Below, in pieces: positions 24,289-37,032 of a stretch of DNA of 64,000 nt. The stretch covers positions 3,870,497-3,934,496 of the forward strand of contig NC_049980.1 of the NCBI RefSeq assembly GCF_000003815.2. Direction: 5' to 3'. This DNA is from Branchiostoma floridae. Lineage: Eukaryota > Chordata > Leptocardii > Amphioxiformes > Branchiostomatidae. The translations under genes were made by a program, and so were the position numbers. The first letter of the stretch is position 1, and every line of letters starts with the position of its first letter. Below the pieces are notes generated by a model. That model did not search any database. It was given only the letters and a program-made list of their open reading frames with translations, and had not been told where the DNA came from.

Positions 24289-27200
24289 GTGGACGTTCTT
24301 ACAAGCTTCTGTAACAAGACCAGGGAGTTCTGTCCTCCGGGTAAGTGAAATTTCTCGTCAACGTCAGTTCGAAGTCTCCGTGAAATATTTAGTGTTTCTT
24401 GCATGTCGTGTTGAATTATTTGGTGTGACAACTCTGACCCTTACTTCCTATCATTTGGAAAACTCTGACCGTTACTTCCTGCCACTTTGAGGTGATTGTG
24501 AATTGCGTGTGAAAAATATATATTAAACTTAGGCATTTATCACACACCGGAAACAAAACATATCATTTAACTAAGATCGAGACCATCCGAAGTCTGTAGT
24601 TTATTTGAGGCCATTAGTACCTGCTTGGAAAAGTTGACGTCGTCAAGCTGTCGCATATCTAGCGTGGGATTGCTGCCCTCTAGCGACGTATGTCCGAAAT
24701 TCACATGTTCTAGAAAAGCACCAGTATCGCCCCCAAACGCACCCAAATATTAGAATAGTTATTCAAAACGTCTATAGCTATAGTCATCAGTTACTTCGAT
24801 GTAACCACATGTATTAAGCAATACTTTAATTACGATTACGCATCTAATACCTTCATCAAATGAATCCAAAAATTTGAAAACTTATTTTTCCACCATACAG
24901 GATTACCTGGACCGCAAGGGTTGCCTGGTAAGTGCTTCTCATTCTTCTGTCGACGATTAAAGAATCTTTTTAATTTTTCTATTTGAATAGTTATATTTCT
25001 TTCTGTGGCACTCGACAGTTTATTTTAAGGGACGTACTGGATATAATTAAACGTGGTTACGTTAAGTCAATATCTGATTCAAGTCTAAGCGTGTGACATT
25101 TGTGTACGTATCCCTTCTAAGGTACAGACGGGACGGTTGGCCCCGCTGGTCCGGCCGGACAGCCCGGCTTACCCGGCGAGCCCGGCCCGGTAGGTGAACC
25201 CGGACCTCCCGGTGACATGGGCCCGCCCGGCCTTCCCGGGGACCCTGGTAGCGGAGCAACCGAAGCGTTTGTTCCGGTCCCGGGTCCGCCAGGGAGGCCC
25301 GGGATCATTGGGCCCCCCGGGCCTCAAGGCCCACCGGGTCAGAAGGGCGATGGCGGTACAAACGGAGAGAAGGGGTCGGTAGGAGCGCCTGGGAAGCCCG
25401 GAGTTGACGGACTACCCGGGCTAGACGGTCTGCCTGGTGCACCAGGACCGATGGGACCTCCGGGTCTCCCCGGGGAGGACGGACAACCCGGACCGAAGGG
25501 AGACGTGGGGCCGGTCGGGCCGCGAGGCAAGAGAGGCGATACAGGTAGTACTGGCAGGCCGTTTGAAACTAAAAACACATTCACACACATAATACTCGTC
25601 AAACGACGGGTGCACTTGCTCAAGGAGTGAAAAGAATGGCTCCTGTTGTTTTCTGACAATTTTCTACTGACTCATCAACCCTAAAAATGCATAGTGAAAT
25701 GTTAAGAAGTACGATCTTCAAATTAAATTTCAGATTGATGTTATGATATTAAATGCTCACGCTGTAACGTCACTGCCAGGTTGAATTATCATACATAGCT
25801 TACTAAACATTAATAGCGTTACACATGTATCGCACAGCTTAAGCACATCATATTATTTCTAACATCCGTGTAGATCTTAGATTCATTTAGTTCTATGTTA
25901 CATTTCATATGCCTCACCATTACATAATATAGGTTCAACACCGCATTACATGTATTTTGCCACATACTACTCTTCATATCGCCATATTGCTACTACAACC
26001 TTGGACATTTTTCTGTATCCGGGTCAAGTGTAGCTTTATTCTCGTTTCCGTTTGGTTGGATCAGGAAAATCCGGCTCTTCGTACCAACTAAGTCATGGTC
26101 CACTAGGCCCTACACCCTGATAAACTGAGTCCGACACGCTGGTCAGCTCAGTCCAACACGCTGGTCAACTCGGCCAGGGTAAGGGTCAGAATTAGGGTCA
26201 GGGACAATGTGTTGGGCCAAGTTGAAAAGGATTTGGGGCCAAAGCGTCCCATACGTATACCCTTCATTTGGTGCCTTTTTTGGTAAAAAAAAACTCCTGA
26301 CATTCTCTATCCATCATACGGCCGTTTTACATCGAGATCACGGAAATGAATTAATATTTGAGAAAACAAGGTCGTTGTAGCAATATGGCCTAGCGTTTCA
26401 CATTTGTGATGACGACACCCGTTCCTGTGTGACGTATAGGAGCAGGCGGCTCACCCGGCGTTCCTGGGATGAAAGGGAGCAAGGGATCTCCGGGTTAGCA
26501 CACTCAGTCATGACGTAGGCATCACGTGGTGTCATTGGGTTAAAGGTCACTACACATGCGCATCACTTCTAACATCACTCACTAACCACTGACCAATAGC
26601 GACATTGATACATTTTCACAACAATGTTTTTTTGGGCCAGGAAAGGGGAGAAAACCCCAAATGGCACCTGTCCTTGGTGCTGAACGCCATCCACTAAGCC
26701 GTATCCGCTAGATTAATGTAGACTTTGACGTGTTGTTGTTCAATTGATATTTTAAGAACTAATTTTTCGGTGATATTTCTGAGGAACCTTTGACGTTCTT
26801 TTCTTATTGTGCTCATGAAGGTGAATTTCTCCCGACGCTATGTTTCTTATGCTTAATGCCAGTTCACCTTTATCCACAGGGTAAACTATATCCGCTGTTT
26901 TTATTACATGGTATTAATGGGAATTATTTCGATGGACGGTGGCTCAAAACTGCCATATTTTAAATATATTGTAGTTTGAAAGCACCACCCGTCGACTTGA
27001 TATCCGTTTATGCCCTTGGTCTGTTTTTAACCACAACGGATGTTGGTTACTCCGCGGATAAAGGTGAACTAGCTTTACGTCTTGTGGCTACCTCTGTAAT
27101 CTAGCCATTGCCGGGAACTCAGAACGCGCGAAATTGTTATAGGTTTATGAGAGAGCTGTTTCGTATTAGATTGAATATCTTGATGGAAATTCGGAAATAA

Positions 27201-30200
27201 TGTCTTCATTTGAAGGTTTATGTACTAGAGTTTTCAAGGTGACATTGTACTGTTACTGCGTACCAAACTGGAAATGCAACAACAATTCAGTTGCCGAGTT
27301 GGACTATACTATGCTACATTTAGGTGGTATGATGTAACAAAAATAGTAACCGCGCAAATTTTTAACTAGATTTCTCTGGAATAAAGGCATTGGCTGTTGT
27401 TTCATATTTAAATTTACTGCCTTTTGTCAATCGTTGTTTTTTTTGCACTCTAAAAGTACTCGACCGTGCATATGCATGTGCGTCGTTTCAATATCATGGA
27501 ACTGATACGTCAGATTTATTGATGGTTTACAATGTCATTTTTGTGTTTTGTTTCTATTATGCTTTGATTTTTAAGAAAAATTTTTTTTGACAGGATTTCC
27601 TGGAATGTTCGGACCGAAAGGCGACAAGGGAGCTCCGGGACTGAGGGGACCGCCGGGCATGACGGGAAAACCGGGGGAGAAAGGGGACAGTGGGAATCGG
27701 GGTGAATCAGGAGGTGAGAAAATTACACATTGTGATTGTTAACACAATTATTCAATTTCATCAAGTAACGTAAAGGGGTGAATCCCAGGAAATGCTGACA
27801 GGACAATCTAGGTTAGCCAAAGGTGCATTCCATTATTCATTCATGCATTCAGTCCTTCATTCATTCATCCATGCAGATAATTCATTCATTCATCCATTCA
27901 TGCATTCTTTCATTGACAAAATCAAAATCGACTGAAAAAATCATAAAAACTTGGCCATATACATATTTAATTTTGCCACATTGATGTACTACTCTTATCC
28001 TTCCCTTAAATACTAATAAACGGTCAAGCTCTAGATACTGCTGAATGAGAAAAAATAATATACTGTTAAACTCGCAATCCAGCCTGAATGTCTTTCAGCA
28101 AACGTAACCAGTGTATACAAATTGCTATATGCATGCTAACTTGAAAGTTCATCTGTGTTGGTAGAAGTCATTATTGAACTAGTTCAACTGTAATATCCAA
28201 CGTTAACACCAAAATTGGACTCACCCATATTTTCGACTGAACAGCACTAGTCTTTGTCATGGAACGAACAATCTACTGACGTCAACTAGTTCAATAAATT
28301 GCTATGTTTTTGCTTTCCTCAGTGCTGACCAGCTCGGAGTTTGGGTCTGTGATCGTGCAAGGCGAGCCGGGTCCGCCTGGACCAGCTGGACCGGCCGGGC
28401 CGCCCGGACCCCGCGGGACCCCTGGTATACCCGGCCCGAGGGGGCCAAAGGGTAGCTCCGGTACCATGGACAAAGTCGTACTGGAAAGGCTGGGCAAGTA
28501 TCTTGAGTCTCCGTTTGTTTGTTTGTTTGTTTGTTTGTTTGTTTGAGCATCTTTTATTCACGAAAAGCTCAAATCAGAGGATTATCGCACCGTAGCTAAA
28601 CGGCTTTGGGAATTTGTCCATTTTCTGACTCGCACTGAACGTTGGGATATGTGACGTCAGGAGCGGGTCAAAGGTGCCCGGTAGTCAATATCTGACGCCG
28701 TCCCAGTTCAACATCCATTCTCCTCATAGCTGAAAGACCTAACCGCTAGTCTCGATTCTACTTCTTTTGCTTTTAACCATTTGGAACAGGAATTTTTTTA
28801 ATTAATTTAAACATATTCTATTGTCTATTTTTTCCATAGCTCGTTGTGCGGAAAACAAGACAGAGTCTCTTCAGGTCGGCACTGAGAATGAAATCCCACT
28901 AGGTGAGCTGTCCATTTTTTCTCGTTCAGAAAAAAAGTTTCACAAAGCTCAGGCTAGCTTATGGCTCTTTTTTGGCGATACCCAAGGGGCGGAGCCTTGA
29001 AAGGACTGAATTCAAACCATCTGTAATTTTGTATTTGCATTGGATACTATGGGCATTACGTAGGTATAACTGTGGTTCTAGAGGAAAGTAAACAGTCGGG
29101 AAGCACGCTTGTTTCATTCAATTTCTTCAGAAAATAGTGCCTTCCAAATCATCTGACGTAAACGGCAACTATTTGCTACGGCGACGCGGTCTGTTTCTAA
29201 TGTGGAATTTTCGTAAGGGCGTACAATGCCGGGTGGATAGCATCTTGTAATGTTAAGGTTGCACCTAACAACTTATATCAACTCTCTTTTCTAGAAGCAC
29301 CACAGGGGAAGAAGGTGGACAAAACCAATGGTGGGTGTTTTTAATACTATTTTTTAGTTTTTCGGGCAATGCTATTAGCTCAGATGTCAATAAATGATAG
29401 TGACATTGCAACTAATCCTTTGATTCTATTGTGGTTGAAATGATACATATATTGTAGTGTACATAATATTTGAAGTTATGAAAATTAAGATTGAAAGTAT
29501 AGAACTTTGACTATTTTGCCAAGTACTTCTGACAAAGATATCTGTAACTTTTTGTACGACTGTTAATGATTGAACTCGTCATTTCTGATGGTGAGGTAAA
29601 GTCGGTGGCTCCATGGTTGAGGAAGCTTCAGGTGTCAATACTCTGCACGTAAAAGAACTCAGCACACTTAACGAAAGAGTACGAGTGACCCAGCTAGTGT
29701 GAGGCCACTTCACCTTATTTGAAGCTGACTGTCTGACCTTGCTTATACTGTGCTAACAAGATCATGGCACATCCAGGTCAAAAGACACAAAAACAGCATT
29801 TTTGCTGCAGCACCAAGGTCACAAACTAGGGCCCCAAAATTGACCTTGAAATTCGTCTTCCCGACACCTACCTACATACCAAATATCATCGTAATCCATC
29901 CAGAGGTTCTTGAGTTATGTTGACTATATACAAAAAATTCCAGAAACACAGACACAACCAAATATATATATATATATATATCCATTTTTCATGAAGATAA
30001 TAATTGTACCGGTGCCCACAGAAGCTGTAGCCCCGACCGGACAGCCAGATACGGCAATGGTAACTCTTGGTGTTCTCATGGGTAAGGCAGTCGAGTTAAA
30101 CGCCGAGTTTAAAAAAAAGTTCGGGATAAGGCGAGACCCAAATATAACCCTGTAGCCGTAGGGCGGCCCACTAGGACAGTGTCACATCTAAAAGAACAGC

Positions 30201-31561
30201 CCGTGAACTGCCGCCAGGGCTCCTTTTCCAATTGTGACCTATGCATTACCTACCATCATATACGACTGATGAATGCCGTATCTTGCTTTTCCAAAGGCTG
30301 CGTGGACCGCATCCTGAAGTCGGTAGGGGGCGCTGAGACCGTGCTGAAAAACGGCGCGTACTGGGGCGCGTGGATGACGGACCCCCAGCAGTCACGTGAC
30401 GCCAAAGGGGACAAGTTTTGGATCATGCCACACTTTGAAGGTTCGAGAAAATCTCCATTACAAATACAGTCCACTATTTTGTCTTCATACAATCCAAGAG
30501 GACTGTGAGAAAAAAAATGCCGACTACAGAAATTTGCTAGTTTCTTCCCAAACATCTGCTCGGAGATTACCTTTATCAAAATGTCAAGAATAATTCGAAG
30601 TTCATTTTCTTTTGGTCCCTGGTTTCAATAGACACATTTTAATGCAACCCAAAAACGTATGATAAACTTCTTTTCAAATTCCTTAAATTTTGATATGTTA
30701 TATTCTATATCATATAGATTTATTTATCAAAGGCAACTACATGTGTTATGTAAACTCATGCTTGTGTAACATTAAACAAACATAACTCGTTAATTACCTC
30801 CAAAGGTGCGACATTCTGTTGTCTGTAGTCTGCAGTGCTGTTTTTGTTTGTTTTGCAGGAAGGCGCTTTCGAAGTTTGTTATCTCTGATTTCTTTGTTTG
30901 TTTTTTATTTCACACGGTTTATTTTCGCCCTGCAGGCTTGCACGTGGAAGGATACAAGACGTTGGACGACGTGAAGTGGCGGCGCGACCCCACCTCCTAC
31001 GAACTGCCAAACTACTACGAGGGTACGGGTCACGTGGTCTACAACGGCTCCCTGTTCTACCACGCTGCCGGGTCCCGCACCATCGTCAAATACGACCTCG
31101 CCTCCCGCAAAGTTTCCGCGACCACCAACATCCCAAAACTCGGGTACCGCAGTCCTAAATACTTGTACAAGTACGATTACTCGTATGTAGACCTAGCTGT
31201 GGACGAGCACGGTGTGTGGGTGATATACGCCAGCCCAGAGAGCGATGGTAACATCGTTGTCGCCCTGCTAGATGCCAAGACGTTACGCGTGGTAAGAACT
31301 GTAATGACGAACCACATGAAGAACTCGGCGGGGGAGGCGTTCGTGACATGCGGCGTGCTGTATGCCACGCGAAGCCCGTACGAATCGGACACCAACAAGA
31401 TAGACTACGCCTACGACTTGTTCACCGAGAAGGAGTTGGACGTTGGCGTTCCGTTCCAGACAGCACACGGCATGCTCGTCATGTTGTCGTACAACCCTCG
31501 GGAGCAGGTCCTATACGGCTGGGATAAGGGGTATCTCGTCAGATATTCTCTCAACTTCTGA
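24289..31561 (+). CDS. Gliomedin/colmedin-like collagen with olfactomedin domain, exons 2-12
   Basis: Exons: 24289-24340, 24901-24927, 25122-25544, 26440-26493, 27594-27713, 28323-28493, 28840-28902, 29295-29330, 30022-30081, 30297-30440 and 30936-31561. All junctions after exon 2 are phase 1, and with exon 1 they give 711 residues ending at the TGA at 31559-31561. Residues 138-345 are Gly-X-Y collagen with one interruption ([11 protein letters not shown]). A second triple helix spans about 359-392, followed by a linker. Residues 456-711 form an olfactomedin domain with the expected cysteine pair (C457, C642), [12 protein letters not shown], and the terminal [19 protein letters not shown]. 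Such proteins are type II membrane or shed matrix proteins; gliomedin clusters sodium channels at nodes of Ranvier, and invertebrate colmedins act at cell junctions. The function in this animal is inferred. Exon 7 uses a GC donor. Gliomedin-like is a family call, not proven one-to-one orthology. Confidence 0.9.
26863..27070. mobile_element. Short MITE of the gttcaccttta family
   Basis: It starts gttcacctttatccacagg and ends gcggataaaggtgaac, in imperfect inverted orientation, within intron 5 of the collagen gene. The same ends bound the larger element at 41654-42814. Confidence 0.65.
28140..28300. repeat. Dispersed repeat P (half of a foldback)
   Basis: Blocks gttggtagaagtcattatt, tgtaatatccaac, aaaattggactcac and gaacagcactagtctttgtc match both arms of the foldback at 44020-44350. 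It ends about 20 bp before exon 7 of the collagen gene. Confidence 0.55.
28494..28839 (+). other. GC-AG intron of the collagen-olfactomedin gene
   Basis: The donor reads CTGG then GCAAGT and the acceptor is ccatag. Only this GC donor keeps phase 1 and joins VVLERL to [12 protein letters not shown]. The nearest GT (28498) would shift exon 8 to a frame that soon stops. A (TTTG)n run (about 28514-28544) begins 20 bp inside the intron. Confidence 0.75.
29760..29982 (+). repeat. Dispersed repeat R copy with AC/TA tail
   Basis: Contains gctgcagcaccaaggtcaca, ttgaccttgaaattcgtctt, atcatcgtaatccatccaga and ttcttgagttatgttgac, then cagaaacacagacacaacc and a (TA)n run. It ends just upstream of exon 10 (30022). 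Confidence 0.65.
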
Positions 31562-32090
31562 ACATAGAAACTGAATTATCCTAGGATCTCACGCCAAGGT
31601 CTGGTTGAAATTTGTAACAGAATTTTGAAAGTCCTGGCGTAAGAAATTATCCAACGGGAAAATGCACTGTACCTCTGGCGTAAGGAATATCTATTTCCAA
31701 GTCTACACATACGAAGTGACCAACGGGACAAGCATTTTATGCTAAAGTTATCTTATCCTAGGATCTCAGGCACGAACCAGGGACCTGATCAAACTTTTGT
31801 TATCAATGTCGAGTTTAAACACAAAGAAAGATCCATGTCAAATACTCCACTGGGAGTAGGCTGAAGGACTATCTCGTCAGATCTAAAAATATGGACAATA
31901 TTTTTTTACTTCAACATATCTTGAAGTAAAAAAAAAATATCCGAGGATCTCAACTTACCAGAGTTTTTACACAAGAAAGAATTCACGAGAAATGTCCAAT
32001 ACAGATTGAAATAAGGGCTAGCTCGTTAGCTATTACTCTGTTTCTGAAATCGGATTTAAATCCGTAATAAAAGCGTCTAATAAATCTTGA
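31562..32090 (+). other. Probable 3' UTR of the collagen-olfactomedin gene
   Basis: It follows the TGA at 31559-31561. Candidate poly(A) signals AATAAA lie at 32066-32071 and 32079-32084. The sequence contains repeated tatcctaggatctc motifs (near 31577 and 31752, degenerate near 31938) and a 13-bp copy of the coding end. Confidence 0.55.
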
Positions 32091-33960
32091 AACGTTTTCC
32101 CACACACCAAGGAAAGTTCAGATGCTCAGTTTTCACAGAGCCAAGTTTCATTCTATTCCGATAGCCACATCTAATGATAAACTATATTGAGCTATTTGAT
32201 GATTGTCTCTGTGTAAAAAGGCTGTACAAATTATGTACGTCTACTTTCTTTGTCGTTAAATTATATTGCTAACTTCGATATAGACTACAGAAACGTTTAA
32301 GGCATTATTTGATACTTATGTCCACGTATGATAGTTAATTGGTACAAACCAAACGATAACAAATTAACTTATGAAACACACTGAGAGTATCAATTAATTA
32401 CAGCACAACTAACCAAATGAATGCAAACTTTTTGCCCTTGCGATGGGCGCTAGATATTTTACAGCTGGTAGAAATCAAACTCACTATTGTTTCCACATGA
32501 TAACGCGTAGCTCAACGCACTGTTATATGTACATTGTATAAATGTTTATTTATGCATATAAGGTCATGTTGGTTCAATTATATGGATTTAATTTTTGATT
32601 ATACTATAAAACGTACAAAGCAGCTGCAATGTTGGCAAATGTTAACCGTAATTTGCCAAAACTATCGGAAACCGATACAAATGTAGTAAAATTCGAAGAA
32701 GGTGTGAAATACCATCCATATGATTGAATCAACATGGCTAATATTTTTATAATAAGCGTGGAAAGAAGCTAGCGTTTTAATTTTTCAAGCTTTATGTTAA
32801 CCTCATTTATGCACTCATTCCGTTTGTATCACACCGTCCAGTCTAACAATTTTTCCTTCTAAATTTTTCATAAGTACGCCCTGTTGTCATTTAGTACTTC
32901 CAAGGATGTTATATAACCTCCTTGGTACTTCATACAAAACAAGGGTGTATAAATGCTATGATATTGCCTTTAGTTTGCTGGGTTCTTGATCTGATACATG
33001 TATGTTCCTGCGCTGTGATTTCTGTATGTTTCGCTAGAGGGGGCGCATGGCAAATTTGCATGACCAGCAAGATGAAGTTTACCCAGGTCCAATTGTTCAA
33101 GTGAATATGTCACGGCACACAGCGTCTTTGATTGTCTTGTTGGGAATTTCTTCTTATCCCTTCAATTTTACATATCTTTTGCAAGCGTGTTCAACTTTGT
33201 ATCCTTCATTTGCATAGTCGCCAGCAGACAATTTTTACAACCGTTTTCAACATCTCAGGTAACTTGAATTAACATCAATAGCTACATCAGTAACACTATG
33301 TATATACTGTTTGCAATTTGGACGGACCAAATGTTTCTGTTGGGAGTGGGCTGCAAAATAATGGGGCAATTAAATAGTTTTTTGGTTGAAAATTTCCCGA
33401 AAGAGGCGAGAGAAATGAAACATGGTCCCATGTATTAAATGATAACTGAGGTAAATATTTTCATTTTGTGTTCCCACACCCCTATGATCACAGTGGCCCG
33501 TTCCTTAGCATATTTTCCGTACAAGTTTTGTAAAAAGATAGCTTTTTATTGTGAGCTTAAAGTACAGACAGGAATTCAAAGAATCTAACATGATTACAGA
33601 CCAATTGCAAACCGGAAAGAACATTTGATATGGGAACATGGACGGCAACATAGACATACACTTCCGATGAAAATGCTTGATTGCAAGAAACAAAATATTG
33701 CCTGGCATTTAACATCATTGACAGCTGACTTCTAACAGCTGAATGTGTGTTGAAATTGCAAATGGGAGAAACTGGCTCATTTTTAAGTCGGAGGCTTTTG
33801 TATGCAACGTTAACATATTGTTGTGATTTCTGTCATATAATCTTTGCGGCGTAAGAATGTATTTTGTTACCTTGTCTCTGATATGTACATTCTCTGTTAC
33901 CATTATAACACCAGAATAAAGATAATGATCAGTTGATGTTTCATTCTAATTATCAATTTC
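32091..33960. other. Intergenic, no recognised feature
   Basis: AT-rich spacer between the convergent collagen gene and EIF6. Open frames are short and match nothing I recognise. Confidence 0.6.
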
Positions 33961-33972
33961 AAAATTAGTATA

Positions 33973-35041
33973 GCGGGGGCCGCCCTAAGATGCCGCGCTC
34001 GAACTCACGGCACTCCATCACTAGTTGCCAAAGAGTGGTCAAGTTTTGATCAATGAATTTTTAACACATTCATCTAGAGACCATACTTGAATAAGGAAGC
34101 TTAAGGCATCCATATTGTTCATGAACCCTTCACCCTCCGCGTTACAAATTGAACTGGCAAACACCGAGGACGTTATTGTGAATATAAATTCAGATTTTGA
34201 GCTGCGCTAGACAGTGCGCCCTAACTTGCCCCGCTTTTGGAATTTGCTCTCTTCGGAAGCTGGTGACCAATTTAGACAAGCATAAATAAAAAATTCCAAT
34301 TTTATGATATATTAGCTTTCTTTTGACAGTAGAATTGTGGTTGTGTGTGCTTCTTGTCTCCCACGAGGAGGGCAATCCAGGTCGTGTTTTCATGGGAAAT
34401 GGGCGAAATGCACTGAATGCGGCGGCCCGACTAACAAAATCATAACGAAAAACGACAACGCCAAAATCACAAAAAAAAACTCTGTGTACGTATTGGGAAA
34501 CATATTCGACATCACTCTGTGAAGTTTCATTTTTATAGACGGTATGACTCATTTGTTAGAGTAACAAATCTTTAGGGCGTTCGATCGTCTGCCACCTGCG
34601 GGGCCACACTCCCTGGGGAAAACAACGGCGGTGATGCTTATGTTGTTTTTTCTATGGCCGGTTTTCTTCTCAACAAACATTTGAAGACCAATATTTGTAG
34701 TGTTTTGTGAAGCTTTATTTCTTATGTGTATGGCAGTTGTGTGGTTGTTTTTTACTAGTTGTTTATTTATGGACACGAGCCACCAATACCTAGTAACAGG
34801 TGACCACAGTGATTCGTCGCTACCAACATTATTGTGAAAATTCTGTCTTCAAAAAAAGGGAAGTGAATATGTGTAAATATTTTTGTAATAGAAAAAAAAG
34901 CTGTATGCTTGGACTTGGTTTATTTACCTTTCTAATCATCATAGTCAGTGGCAAAAAACACGGCGTACTTATGCATAATAAGATCAGCAAAAAGTCCGGG
35001 CATCTTAGGGCAGGGCGCATCTTAGGGCGCCCCCCGTTACT
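33973..35041. mobile_element. Candidate 1.07-kb DNA element with CG-rich ends
   Basis: The left end gcgggggccgccctaagatg and right end catcttagggcgccccccgt are near-perfect inverted repeats. The right end carries an extra partial copy of catcttagggc. The interior has no transposase I can recognise and no clear target duplication was seen. Confidence 0.5.
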
Positions 35042-35128
35042 TCTGAGTTAGCGGTATTTCTTTTGTTTACGAACGTTTAAGAGAGCTTGCCAATGATACC
35101 CAGTTCAACCCACCGGAAGGCAACTTAA

Positions 35129-35510
35129 CCCTATTCAGACCGGGGGGGGGGGGGGCTTTTGAGGCCTGCGCCAACTTCGATGTCCTATAACGCCAGAACG
35201 CCTTACGCTAAAGCCACCAAATTTGGTGAGTTTTCCTAAAATATTGTTGGCAACAATTTTACGAAGTTTGACATATTTTCCATTTTTTCGTGTTGCCATG
35301 GCAACCGTTTGCTGACAGGCAGTTTTGCCAAAAATCACTATTTTTGGTTCTAACAATGTATTTTTCACATTTATTTGCTATATTACTGCTATTTTGTTAC
35401 ATGAATAAAATCTTATATTATTTAGCATATCTTTCATAATTATATATGCATAAATTATGCTAATCTGATGACGGTCCAGGGATGACCAAAAAAGCCCGGT
35501 CTGAATAGGG
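35129..35510. mobile_element. piggyBac-like MITE with TTAA target site
   Basis: The ends ccctattcagaccggg and cccggtctgaataggg are inverted, and TTAA flanks on both sides (35125-35128 and 35511-35514). TTAA duplication with CCC-starting ends is diagnostic of piggyBac-type insertion. The 382-bp length excludes a transposase, so it is non-autonomous. A poly-G run follows the left end. Confidence 0.85.
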
Positions 35511-35689
35511 TTAAACAATATCAGGGTGTTAAAAGAGGGAATATTCTGGATGCGGCAGTCTGTACGAAATCACTGTACAGCAAGCTTGGTAGCTGGATAC
35601 AGTCGCCTCCTTTTGTACATTTTCATTGTAATTTCAATAATAATTTTATTGAAAATTCAAGTGGGTGCGAAAAGGGTGGCTCAATGCCC

Positions 35690-35780
35690 TGATCATGTAC
35701 CCTTACCCTGGACAGCATATCCTCTGGCAAGCATAAAATCATGATCGACCAGGGATGCTATTAGGTGACATGTGACCACG
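35690..35780 (+). mobile_element. Fragment of the hAT-like MITE family
   Basis: Contains atcctctggcaagcataaaa, gatcgaccagggatgctatt and aggtgacatgtgaccac, matching the interior of the element at 50867-51221. Confidence 0.6.
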
Positions 35781-36593
35781 TTTTTTTAGAACAGACAAAT
35801 ATCATGTTATAAAGGCCATAAACAAGGCTCAGCGTAGCAGAACACACTTGTTGGGATATGACAGCTTTAAGCTCTATGGACTGTGGTCTTTTGTTCATAT
35901 TTGTTATAATGATTACATGTATCAACAAACTTCCCTCACCATTACAAGGGAATATAGCTGCAAAGCAGTATTTGGTTACAGATAGCAGTACATAACACCT
36001 ATCCACTTCACATACCCAGAATACACACAAGAACAAACAATCTCATAAATGTACATGACGTCATGTGGAGATTGATGCAATGATGTGAAAAAAATCTTTA
36101 ATGTTTTTTCTATATCATAATACATCATCATACATGCTCCACTCTCTTGCAGCTGACACTTGTGACATACTTTTCCAAGATACCACAATTTATAGAGGCC
36201 ACAAGCAGAGGCACGAGACTGTACTGGATAAAGGAGCACCCAATTGCAATACACTACAAGAAGTATGTTATAGGTACAAATATCAGTGGGCGCAAACGGC
36301 GTACAGAAACTTCTGGATTTGTGGCAACTTCTTTAATACTAGAATTAGCCATAGCCGATTCCATAGGGCCGACGTTAATTACGGTTCTTAATACCATGGT
36401 CAGTATTGTCAGATATAGCCCTAAATATATAACATATATTGATATCATTGCATGTTGTTGTCCATTCTGTGAAAGAATTACGGTTTTCCTGTCGACAGAA
36501 GAAAAGATCAGCCCACACAGTGGACGTAATCTGTAAAATCAACTTTCTGTTGCCTTCATACAACTTTACATGTCATTATACCAAGGGCGGTGG

Positions 36594-36980
36594 CTAGGCA
36601 TTTGCATGAACCTTATGAAAATCGTACGAATCTTATGTAATATGCACAATTCACTATATGAAAACGTATAAACCTAATGTGATATGCACGAATCACTACA
36701 TGTATGTGACACGCAGGAATCTTATGTGATTTGCACAAACCTTATGCAAACCGGCCGACCGCTTCGTTGGGAGAAGGCGTATTTCTGAGTGTTTCTACCC
36801 GTGATATTTTTATTTCAAAAAGTTGAATGGACACACATAGCAATACAGACATATTAAATTAGTGATTCGTGTCTTTTTCATAAGATTTGTATGTTTTCGC
36901 ACCATGATTTGTGCGTATCACATAAAATGGTACAATTTTCATGGTACAAGGTTCGTGCAAAGGCTTATAATAGGCACCCC
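36594..36980. mobile_element. Imperfect foldback element with internal tandem repeats
   Basis: The left end (aggcatttgcatgaacctta, tgaaaatcgtacgaatc) and right end (tacaattttcatggtaca, aggttcgtgcaaaggct) are inverted and imperfect. Internal units of acgaatcttatgtgatatgc type repeat several times. It lies just beyond the 3' end of EIF6. Confidence 0.55.
36809..36814 (-). terminator. Possible EIF6 poly(A) signal
   Basis: The complement of TTTATT gives AATAAA about 220 bp past the stop codon. No transcript evidence is available, and it lies inside the repeat at 36594-36980. Confidence 0.25.
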
Positions 36981-37032
36981 GGTATACAGGGCTTTACAAA
37001 TAACAGGACATTGTACAGACATTGGACCATGT

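Noticed and set aside
25062-25659. Minus-strand frames rich in Gly-Pro opposite the collagen exon
   Set aside because: They are antisense shadows of Gly-X-Y codons; splice sites and frame support the plus strand.
35135-35368. 77-codon minus-strand frame
   Set aside because: It lies wholly inside the 382-bp piggyBac-like MITE and includes its poly-G as polyproline.
36147-36536. 129-codon plus-strand frame (HPIAIHYKKY...) with an acceptor-like tag upstream
   Set aside because: AT-rich, no family recognised, no matching donor, and no partner exons nearby. It is most likely chance or a decayed repeat, though a protein search would be worthwhile.
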